From Tritrichomonas foetus (Eukaryota; Parabasalia; Tritrichomonadida; Tritrichomonadidae): DNA of 46,269 nucleotides. Below the pieces are notes generated by a model. That model was given only the letters and a program-made list of their open reading frames with translations. It did not search any database and was not told the DNA's origin. The translations under genes were made by a program, and so were the position numbers. Shown here one piece after another: positions 9,674-18,032 of this stretch (its first letter is position 1; every line of letters starts with the position of its first letter). The stretch is taken from contig MLAK01000619.1 of the NCBI GenBank assembly GCA_001839685.1, positions 13,428 to 59,696 on the forward strand. Direction: 5' to 3'.

Positions 9674-12600
9674 ATGTATTCTCTCCTTTCTCAAGATCTT
9701 GATAAATCTGTAGAAGGAGGTTTACAATTTGCCAATTTATTGTTAGTTCCTCATGGATACGCCGATTTCCAAGATTTCAGTCAAAAATGCCAAAAGAATC
9801 GACATTTATGCGCATGCACCAACGATTTTCAAAGATACGGAATTTATTCACATTGTGACAGTTGCAGTAACGATAGGTTGAGCTGCGTTTGCTTAGATTG
9901 CTTTTTTAAAGGTGATCATTCAGGTCATAATTTCTATTTTTTACAATCCAAAGATCCAATTTGCGACTGCGGCCAATCTTATTCAATGAAACCGGAAAGC
10001 TTTTGTTCAGATCATCAAGGAAATATTGACGAGCCAGAAAAAAATTTACTCACAGACGATCAAATTAAAAAAACCGTTCCAGTATTGAAAATTGTTGTGA
10101 ATCATCTCATTTCAATTTTTCCAGCTAATGAATCTGCCAAAATTTTAGAATGGCTTGAAACATTAATAAAATTTGGTGATGGTTATATCAGATTAATTGT
10201 GAATGCATTTGAAGAAAGAATGACTGAACTTTTTCACAAAATATTATCAGCTGAACAAGCAATAATTCCTTCAGTTGCATCATTATTTTTCAAGTTATTA
10301 GCTGATCATAAATTCAAAACTTTATTTTCACTTTCACTCATAGAAATATTCCCAAGAATCAAAACAATCTTTAAAAGCAAGTCACAAAAGAAAACTTCAG
10401 CTTTTCATTCAGCAAAATCATTTTTTTATTTGGCAATTCGCCCTTTTTCTTATCCAAAATTAGCCAATTCGATTATTTTGTCAGATTTTATGTTACCTGA
10501 AATATTTAATAGTACTATTTCGATTATTCATTTTAATTTGAAACATTTGAGACAAACTCGTGGTTGGGATTCAGCTTTATTCAAATCATTTTTCTCTTTT
10601 TCCACATTAAGAGTTCTTTATTTACTTGAACATCCAAAAAATTCGAAAGACTGGGTTTTTAATTCAGAAAAAAGTCGTAATTCTTTTTTTGATTTAACTT
10701 TAAATTGTCATTATCAAATTCCGACAACAAGGCGTACAGAAGAACATGTTTTGCATGAAGATACATCAACACTTTCATTATTTAATTATTTAATTTCACT
10801 TCAAGAACTCACATGCTATTTTATAATTGGTTATAAACTTCTGAAGTATGATATTTCTATTGATAATTATCATTCTATTATAGATGATGAATTCCAATTT
10901 AATGACACATTAAATGAAAATGATATAGATCAATTGATTTCAATTATTTCACAAGTTAAAGAATTAATTGAAAATTGGCAAAATCAGCAACACATCCCCG
11001 AAATTTTAAACTCCGTATTAAATCACAAAGTTAAAGCTTTAAATCCTTTAGTTAATGAATTTTCAGTGTCTTTACCTTTACATTTACTATTTCACCAACT
11101 TTTAGCAACTTTAATATACTTTTATAAATTACCTTTTGATTTTATAATCAAGAAATTAAAAATTGATTCATTATTACCATTTTTGTTGTATCCACTTGAA
11201 ACTTATTCAGCGTCACTAATGGCACAATCTCGAGTCTTTGTTCGAAATTCTGATTCATTAATTACGATTTTGGGTAATTTATCATTAGACTCACCTTATC
11301 CTGAATTTATATTTTCTTTATGTGGACTTTCACAGGTTTGCTTGGCTACTGAAATAAATTTTGAATCATTTTTAGCGACAATTGTTCATTCTTTTGGTTT
11401 AACTAATTGGATGACTAATTTTGTAGCTGATGAATCTTTAGATATTTCCAGCCTGGTCTCACTTCTTTGCAGATTTTTTATAATAATCTTTTCTAATCAG
11501 CCTTCAATTTCCTATGGTCCATTAAAGGATTACGTCAAGTTTCGAATCAAGCATTCAATTTGGACGAAAACTGAATCAGCTTTGAAGTTGAAGGACTACT
11601 ATCCAATGAACTTAAGAAAATATGTTCATCCTATCCTAAATGAAGTTGCTTTCAAAATTAAAGATCAATTCAAAGCGAAAGACGATGAAGGATTAACTCC
11701 ATTTTACTTATTTTATTTAAATCAAACGTTTTTTGATGCAATTTCACATTGTTTAAAGAAAAATCCAAAAGAAATATTACCACTCCCAGAATCTGAAACA
11801 ACAATTCCTGTATTTAAAATTGTTGAATCTCATGAATTTTATCGATTTATGAAAACCTTATGCTTTAATATTTACACTCTTAAAAATTCTACAGCTTCAC
11901 ATTGCTTTATTGCCTTGTTAAGAATGTGTATAACATGTGAGCCTATGAAATACAACGATGAAAAGAGATACAATTGTGGAGAGTTTATACAAAAATTGTT
12001 TTCTAATGAAGATGAAAGACCAAGTATAATGAAAATGCTATCTTTGATGGAACTGCCTGAATTTCCCTCATTCGCTTCATTGATAACCGATATTTTACCT
12101 GAAATGAAAAGTGAAATTGACTCACTTTTACCATCAAAAGAGAATATTGTGAAAAAGAAACCGAATAAAGATTTGATTCTTGCACAATTTCAGAACCAAA
12201 TGAATGATTTTGCAGAATTAAACAAAGAATCATTAGAAAATGACCTTCTTGAAGATAATGATGAAAATGACGAAAATGAAAGTGATGCAATTTGTGCCTT
12301 TTGTAAAATGAAAATGAAATATAATGTTGATGACTATGGAATCTTCTCATTTCTGTATAAATCTACTTATAATGAATCCACAGATATTGCATCACCAATT
12401 TTCACCTATTGTAATCATTTTGCACATAAAAAGTGTTATCATGTTGGAGAACCCTGTCCACTTTGCAGAACCCATTCCACAAGTATGTTTCCTATTTCTG
12501 GGAAAGTGAAAGTTCCATCACAAACAGTTTTTAATTTGGCTGATTCATTAATTCGGAGAATTGAACTAATGTCTCGCATGAAAAATGAAATTAATCAAAC

Positions 12601-13291
12601 CGATAAAATTGTTGCAAGATCTGCTGTTTTACTTTTAAGAAATAATGGTACAGTTGATGAAAATCCTTTCCATAAATTCCTTGTAAACAGCAATCCTTCT
12701 GAATTTCTCTCATCTTTTGAAAAGATTCCCAAAAGTGCCATCCGAAAAGTGAATATCGTACTTGATATTATGAATCTTCCAAAAATTGATGATATCTCAG
12801 AAGTTGATGATTTAGAATTGCCTTTTGGTATCGAAAAATTACCAAATGAATTTTATAAACTATTCTTAAAAGATGGCGTTCCTGATCCATCATTGAAGGA
12901 TCACGGGCAAATTTGTCAATGTTTACTTTGCGGTGAAAGATTTCCGGTTTTTCGAGTTGATTTGCATACTAGGATAGAATGCCCTTATAATTTTGGCTTA
13001 TTTTTGGTTATAAACGGAAAAGCTTCATCTGCGGTTTTCTTTTCTGGAAGAGGAAGACCAATTTTATGGGGTTCTATTTATCTAACTGAACTTGGATGCA
13101 CAGATATTGGACTTACATCAATGGAACCACTTTATCTATCGAAAGAACAAGTTCAAAAACTTCAATATGAATTATTTAGTGGAAAATTGTTAATGAAATC
13201 AAAAATCTCGCGTCCTGCAGGACTGAATGCTGATATTCCAATGGATGCATTCGTGATGTTACAAAACATGGAAATGGCTCGATATACATAG
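9674..13291 (+). CDS. UBR-type (N-recognin) E3 ubiquitin ligase
   Basis: A 1205-residue protein with the UBR1/UBR2/UBR3 layout. Near the N-terminus (about 46-114) lies a UBR-box zinc finger: Cys61-x2-Cys64, Cys73-x2-Cys76, His82-x2-His85, Cys97-x-Cys99, Cys111-x2-His114. A long helical central region follows. A RING-type finger lies at about 874-931, beginning Cys874-x2-Cys877 and ending Cys928-x2-Cys931, with CNHFAHKKC between. The C-terminal region, from about 1076, starts CQCLLCGERFP and contains GRGRPILWGSIYL, matching the UBR C-terminal cap domain. Such ligases bind destabilising N-terminal residues (N-degrons) and ubiquitinate the substrate for the proteasome. It is shorter than yeast Ubr1 (about 1950 residues), so middle segments are reduced. 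No ClpS-like domain was recognised. No classical initiator is visible before the ATG. Confidence 0.92.
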   Translation: MYSLLSQDLDKSVEGGLQFANLLLVPHGYADFQDFSQKCQKNRHLCACTNDFQRYGIYSHCDSCSNDRLSCVCLDCFFKGDHSGHNFYFLQSKDPICDCGQSYSMKPESFCSDHQGNIDEPEKNLLTDDQIKKTVPVLKIVVNHLISIFPANESAKILEWLETLIKFGDGYIRLIVNAFEERMTELFHKILSAEQAIIPSVASLFFKLLADHKFKTLFSLSLIEIFPRIKTIFKSKSQKKTSAFHSAKSFFYLAIRPFSYPKLANSIILSDFMLPEIFNSTISIIHFNLKHLRQTRGWDSALFKSFFSFSTLRVLYLLEHPKNSKDWVFNSEKSRNSFFDLTLNCHYQIPTTRRTEEHVLHEDTSTLSLFNYLISLQELTCYFIIGYKLLKYDISIDNYHSIIDDEFQFNDTLNENDIDQLISIISQVKELIENWQNQQHIPEILNSVLNHKVKALNPLVNEFSVSLPLHLLFHQLLATLIYFYKLPFDFIIKKLKIDSLLPFLLYPLETYSASLMAQSRVFVRNSDSLITILGNLSLDSPYPEFIFSLCGLSQVCLATEINFESFLATIVHSFGLTNWMTNFVADESLDISSLVSLLCRFFIIIFSNQPSISYGPLKDYVKFRIKHSIWTKTESALKLKDYYPMNLRKYVHPILNEVAFKIKDQFKAKDDEGLTPFYLFYLNQTFFDAISHCLKKNPKEILPLPESETTIPVFKIVESHEFYRFMKTLCFNIYTLKNSTASHCFIALLRMCITCEPMKYNDEKRYNCGEFIQKLFSNEDERPSIMKMLSLMELPEFPSFASLITDILPEMKSEIDSLLPSKENIVKKKPNKDLILAQFQNQMNDFAELNKESLENDLLEDNDENDENESDAICAFCKMKMKYNVDDYGIFSFLYKSTYNESTDIASPIFTYCNHFAHKKCYHVGEPCPLCRTHSTSMFPISGKVKVPSQTVFNLADSLIRRIELMSRMKNEINQTDKIVARSAVLLLRNNGTVDENPFHKFLVNSNPSEFLSSFEKIPKSAIRKVNIVLDIMNLPKIDDISEVDDLELPFGIEKLPNEFYKLFLKDGVPDPSLKDHGQICQCLLCGERFPVFRVDLHTRIECPYNFGLFLVINGKASSAVFFSGRGRPILWGSIYLTELGCTDIGLTSMEPLYLSKEQVQKLQYELFSGKLLMKSKISRPAGLNADIPMDAFVMLQNMEMARYT

Positions 13292-14060
13292 AAAATATAA
13301 AAAATCAAATTGTTTGTAATAAAATACAGATTTTAATCATGATTTTTAAGATTTTCACTCTATTCATCAATTTTGCACTTTCATTCGATTTAAGTATCTT
13401 ATTAATCTTTTCGTTCACCAAAATGTATATTCGTCATTTTCATCTCTCATTTTTTCCGTTATTATCTCTAATATTTTTTTCTTAAATGAGTCATCATCCG
13501 ATATCAATATTTCAACTGTTCTTCGATATAAAATGCGTCGTTTAATAAGGATTGATTTCAACATTATCTATCCTCTCCTTTTCTAAAATTTTAATCTTTT
13601 GAATATTGGGTATTATTCCTCGAAAGGTGATACTAAAGATGATATTTAAGGAACTAATCACGAAAAATATATGAAAGAAAACTCGAAAGATGAATAGCTT
13701 TTTCATTACTAGATCACTATTTTTATATTTTCATATCTAAAGATTTATTTACTAAATATATTTATGCAATATTGAAAAATTTGAAGGATATAAACGACAG
13801 CAGCAGTCAATTGACTTTTTTCTTTTGAACTTTAACATGATTTATAAAATGAATCCGACAATTTTTAGGAATTGATCAATTTAAAAACATCAACAAAAAG
13901 TATTTCATTTATCGAAATGATGCTTTATAATGAGTATTTTGGTCCACAGCTTTATGTTTCAGATTAATGAATGCTATTCAAGAAAAATCTAATTAAATCA
14001 GTAAAACGCTTTTATTAAATACAAATGTGTTGTATGATAATTTTGTGTTTTTGGAAAAAT
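13292..14060. other. Intergenic region between convergent genes
   Basis: AT-rich DNA between the UBR ligase and the C2-domain gene, which converge. Apart from one 49-codon minus-strand frame (13415-13564) nothing is seen. Confidence 0.6.
13415..13564 (-). other. Short open frame of 49 codons, uncertain
   Basis: The ATG at 13564-13562 opens a frame ending at TGA 13417-13415. The product is highly charged: a basic start with KRR and YRR, then an acidic/basic helix-like stretch ending in Tyr-Thr-Phe-Trp. An in-frame stop lies two codons before the ATG. No family is recognised. It may be a tiny gene or the remnant of a larger one. Confidence 0.2.
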
Positions 14061-14912
14061 CTATTTTCTATTGGTTGTTGAATCATTCTTCATATTTGAA
14101 TGATTCCTCTTGAATTCCAGAGGGACAAGCATATCAAGACGCTGACTCTGTGAAAGTGTGCTTGTTTCGACGACTTGCAAATTGAGTGGAATTTCGGAAT
14201 TCGGGAAATCACCAGTCACAATTGCTCGAAGTGCAGCAAGTTTGTGTAATCTATTTTTATCCTTTATAAGCTTTTCTTTGAGTTCATTTGCTTTTTTAAA
14301 CCATAAATTTAATTCTTCATTAGGCTCATCTTTTCCTGATGCCTTATCATTGCTCCTTTCACCATCTTCAACATATTCAATTTTCGGGAAAAGTGAGTTC
14401 GTAATAAAAACTTGTGGACTTGAATTGTCATCCATAAGTTGCATTGAGTGGCCACATCCATACAATCCATATAAGAATCTGATTCGCATATCGAGAAGTC
14501 CCACGTTTTGATCAAATGAGGTAAATCCAAATGTGCCAAGTGTGATTTTGGCTTGGATGATGTCGTGCAAATGAAAGTAAATGGTGCCAACAATCTGGCT
14601 TTCTTCGCCTGGGTAGGGACCTTGATGGGATAGCGAAAATATGATCGAATTGAGCGGATTGAGTTCATTTGGATAAACTGTAACGGGAATGTGTAAAACT
14701 TGGTCCCATCGTGGGCTTCCGTTATTGAACGAGACTGTGCGGAATGCTTTGGTTACATTTCCGACTTGTACTCGGAGCGAAATGTTACTGAATGGGCCGG
14801 CTGATTCAGGAAGGAAAACATGGTTTGCTTTAATGACATGTATCGCTAAAACACCGTACGATTTTGGGTACTGATCGAGTTCTGAGTAGAAAGTTTCAAC
14901 TTCATTTGACAT
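14061..14912 (-). CDS. C2-domain protein
   Basis: A 283-residue soluble protein with one C2 domain at about 18-155. It starts with the strand GVLAIHVIKANHV, followed by NISLRVQVGNVTKAFRT, the typical NGSPRWDQVLHIPV turn, and IVGTIYFHLHDI near its end. The loop-1 Asp residues that bind calcium in synaptotagmin-type C2 domains are missing, so membrane or protein binding is probably calcium-independent. A helical, Lys-rich segment at about 203-228 may form a short coiled coil. The C-terminal tail is polar and basic. No catalytic domain is present, so it is probably an adaptor at membranes. It converges with the UBR ligase gene and lies just downstream of the broken ankyrin gene on the same strand. 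Confidence 0.8.
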   Translation of the reverse strand: MSNEVETFYSELDQYPKSYGVLAIHVIKANHVFLPESAGPFSNISLRVQVGNVTKAFRTVSFNNGSPRWDQVLHIPVTVYPNELNPLNSIIFSLSHQGPYPGEESQIVGTIYFHLHDIIQAKITLGTFGFTSFDQNVGLLDMRIRFLYGLYGCGHSMQLMDDNSSPQVFITNSLFPKIEYVEDGERSNDKASGKDEPNEELNLWFKKANELKEKLIKDKNRLHKLAALRAIVTGDFPNSEIPLNLQVVETSTLSQSQRLDMLVPLEFKRNHSNMKNDSTTNRK

Positions 14913-14939
14913 TTAAAATATTAGAATTGACTTGAATTT

Positions 14940-16239
14940 GATCGTTTATTTTAAGACCATTTATGCATTGAATTATTTCCAAATACCAATCAAGGAGTCT
15001 ACCATTGTTTTCATAGCATATTTGATAAAACATTTGCACTTTGAATTTCTTATTGAATATCTCTGAATCTTCATCATCAATTAAGTCAATTAAATAATTA
15101 AATATACTGTAATTTTGAGTTTTAATTAAATATGATTAATTTTTTATCATGTACAAAACAATAATTTTGATAACTAAAACTTTCTGATACCCATATAGAT
15201 AATTTGAAATTTCTTGCTAAAATTGCTGCTTCTAATTCTATTGGACAATCGGATTGTAAATCAATTCCATTTTGAATGCAAAGTCTAAAAATTTCGATAT
15301 TTTGTCCTAAAATGGCATTAATAATATCCAAATCGAGTTGCCTTGGGAAATTGATAATGAGATATCTAAGGCATTTTATAGAGCTATAAAAATCAGCAAC
15401 ATCAAGACAGTTCATATATATATATCATACCAATCCCACCTACCGAAAAGAAAAGCCAACTCGTCGAAAATATAATTATTATCCCCTAATTTTTGTTACG
15501 CATCAACATATCAAATTAAAGTATTTGGAAGACAAGATGAATTGGAATGTATTCATATATTCTAATAGAAATATTTCAAAAAGATCATACATACAAATGG
15601 TTTCTCAAGGTATTCCTATCATACGAAATGATGGAAGTACCAAAGTGGTTTGGGAATATTCATTAATTTATGAACTCTCTTTTTGTAGCAGTTCCATAAA
15701 AAAAAAAAAGAGAAAAAATGAATTCGGTTTGCGAATAATCTCAAAAAAATTGCAATTGTTACTGCATTAGTATAACTTCCAAGATATTAAAAAGCAAATC
15801 CAAAAATATATTACCGAATTCAATATTCAAATGATTAAAGAGATCATTCAGTAAAGTTTCTTGAATATTCTTGAAAGTATCATCAACTTCAACTAGAAAT
15901 CGAAACCATCTTGAAGTTCATTATGATTTACATTTTTTGCTAAAAATATTTGGAGTTCCGGAAATTGGAGTTTTTTCGCAAATTCCTGATAATCATGATA
16001 ACCACCATAAATCACAAGTTTGATCCCTTCCAATAAAAGAAAAAGTCTCCTGAAAGAAATTAGACTAATTTTTTTTTTTTTGAATTTTTCCAATGTTATT
16101 TCGGTTATGGAACGATCTTTTAACCATTTTAGGAATTTTTACTTGATCCAATTAAATATAATTTGTTGCATCTAATGCTAGTATCACACCAATGAAAGAT
16201 GATTTCATCATCAGGATTTACACTAGTGATTATCATCAT
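14940..16239 (-). pseudogene. Broken ankyrin-repeat gene of the large trichomonad (DUF3447-like) type
   Basis: Read on the minus strand, protein-like pieces lie in order but in different frames. An N-terminal piece starts at ATG 16239. A piece ending near 15893 contains YGGYHDYQEFAKKLQFPELQ. After a frame change near 15893 a piece begins LVEVDDTFKNIQETLLNDLF. The clearest piece, 15415-15122, contains CLRYLIINFP and NIEIFRLCIQNGIDL, the ankyrin-like pattern of this family. After another frame change near 15120 the piece NYSIFNYLIDLIDDEDSEIF runs to about 14945. Stops and frame changes between pieces mark it as decayed. The middle part (about 15420-15770) is the least readable. Confidence 0.65.
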
Positions 16240-16513
16240 TATTGTGAAAGCTAAGGGAGAAAATTTGCATTTAAAGAAATAAACTTGTGAATTTGTTGAA
16301 TTTCGTCAAATTTTGAGAAGAAAGGTCAAATCATTTTGCACAAAGAGAAAATTTGTACAGAAATGTGATATAAAATCCCCATCACAAGTATTTGAGAGAA
16401 TCAGTTAAACATTAAAGAAAACATCACTTAACTTTGAAAATAGTTTGCAAAAGTTTGTGGAATCTCTCAGAAAATTTTATATTCAATTCCAAAATTCAAT
16501 CATAATTTTTTCG

Positions 16514-17692
16514 ATGTTATTTCTTTTCCCTCTCTTCTCTCTGTGTCTTGACAATGGCCTTGCCCTCACCCCACCGATGGGGTGGATGGCCTGGGAGCAA
16601 TTCCGATGCGAAACCGATTGCCGTTCAAATCCCAATAATTGCATATCAGAACTTCTCTTCACAGAAATGATCGACAACCTTGTAATTGGTGGCTGGCTTG
16701 ATGCCGGATACGATTCAATCAATATCGACGACTGCTGGTCCGCCAAACAACGCGACGAAAATGGCGAATTATATCCTGACCAAACTCGTTTTCCACACAA
16801 TATAACATTCCTCACTGATTACGCGCATAAACGTGGCGTCAAACTCGGTATTTACAACGATTACGGATCACTCACATGCGAAGGATATCCTGGATCTGAA
16901 GGCTATCTTAGACAGGATGCTCTAACATTTGCCAGATGGGGAGTAGACATGCTTAAGATGGATGGATGCTACTCAAACGAGCTCGACCTCCCTGACGGTT
17001 ATGAGGGAATGGCCCACTTTTTGAATGCAACCGGAAGGCCAATTTTATACTCATGTTCCTGGCCAGCCTACAACATGGATATGGACTACGAACCACTTCC
17101 AGAACACTGCAACATGTGGCGTAACTTCTTCGACATTGCAGCAACATGGTACTCCATTCTTGGAATTATCGACAAATGGGGTGACACTCCAGAGTGGGCC
17201 AAATATGCAGGACCAGGCCACTGGAATGATCCAGATCAGCTCCTCATCGGAATGAAGGGTGGATCCCTCACACCAGATGAATCAAGAACTCAATTCGCCA
17301 TCTGGGCAATTGTTGCTGCGCCTTTAATCATGTCAAATGACTTACGTGACATCGAACCATGGGCAGTTGAAATCTTACAGAACAAAGAAGTCATTGCAGT
17401 TTCTCAAGATAAGCTTGGAAAGGCAGGAATACGAATCACACCAAAAGGCGAAGACAGAACAGTTTGGGTGAGAGAACTCCAAAATGGTGAGTGGGCTGTC
17501 GCAATGATGAATCGCGGAGAAAAAGCTGTCGATATCACAGCTGACTTTACAGAATTCATGGATGCTTCTCAGGCACAGAAGAGCTGGAAAGTTAGAGATC
17601 TTTACGCAAAGGAAGACAAAGGAACTTATTCAAGAACATATACAGCCACTTCAGTTCCACCTCATGGAACAGTTATTGTCAGGCTCACCTAG
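16514..17692 (+). CDS. Secreted GH27 glycosidase, predicted alpha-N-acetylgalactosaminidase
   Basis: From the first in-frame ATG at 16514 the protein has 392 residues. It starts with a hydrophobic signal peptide (MLFLFPLFSLCL) and then the GH27 opening NGLALTPPMGWMAWE. The frame stays open upstream to a TTG at 16445, but that extension lacks an ATG. The catalytic nucleophile is Asp150 in KMDGC, and the acid/base is Asp207 in WRNFFD. The specificity loop reads SCSWPAY (Ser182, Ala185), as in alpha-N-acetylgalactosaminidase; alpha-galactosidase A has Glu and Leu there (EWPLY). The enzyme should therefore remove terminal alpha-GalNAc from glycans, outside the cell or in lysosome-like compartments. 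The gene is noticeably richer in G and C than its neighbours, with many C-ending codons, compatible with high expression. An initiator-like TCACTT lies at 16424-16429, about 88 bases upstream of the ATG. Confidence 0.92.
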   Translation: MLFLFPLFSLCLDNGLALTPPMGWMAWEQFRCETDCRSNPNNCISELLFTEMIDNLVIGGWLDAGYDSINIDDCWSAKQRDENGELYPDQTRFPHNITFLTDYAHKRGVKLGIYNDYGSLTCEGYPGSEGYLRQDALTFARWGVDMLKMDGCYSNELDLPDGYEGMAHFLNATGRPILYSCSWPAYNMDMDYEPLPEHCNMWRNFFDIAATWYSILGIIDKWGDTPEWAKYAGPGHWNDPDQLLIGMKGGSLTPDESRTQFAIWAIVAAPLIMSNDLRDIEPWAVEILQNKEVIAVSQDKLGKAGIRITPKGEDRTVWVRELQNGEWAVAMMNRGEKAVDITADFTEFMDASQAQKSWKVRDLYAKEDKGTYSRTYTATSVPPHGTVIVRLT

Positions 17693-18032
17693 ATGATAAA
17701 AGTAAATTCTAGTGTATCTAACATTTCTCTTTTAATAATTGAACTGAAAAAAAAGATGTTTGATTTTATATCGATTTCAAAATTAATGATCAATAACAGT
17801 TTAGATATATTAAAACTGTCACCATTTTGGGAATATAAAAAAGAATAAATATGATGAAAGGCTCAAAAAATGTGTCAACATATACAGCATTGAAAAATAA
17901 ACGTTTTAATATATAAGGAAAAGTTGTCAGTTCAAAATTTCTATTTTGTGAATCTTTTTTTAATATATAAATATAATATCTTTAATTTATCTAAATAATA
18001 TTGCTAATTAGATCATATTATATTGAATACAT
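17693..18032. other. Intergenic spacer between convergent genes
   Basis: AT-rich spacer of 340 bases between the glycosidase and the first importin-like gene. Nothing else is seen. Confidence 0.7.

Noticed and set aside
12003..12350. 115-codon minus-strand frame rich in His, Phe and Ser
   Set aside because: It is an antisense shadow of the UBR ligase coding sequence.
14158..14668. Open frames of 117 and 119 codons on both strands
   Set aside because: Both are shadows of the C2-domain gene.
16445..16513. N-terminal extension of the GH27 gene to a TTG codon
   Set aside because: No ATG in the extension; a eukaryotic gene should use the ATG at 16514, which also begins a good signal peptide.
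16483..17255. Several 64-110 codon frames across the GH27 gene
   Set aside because: These are shadows caused by the higher GC content of that gene.
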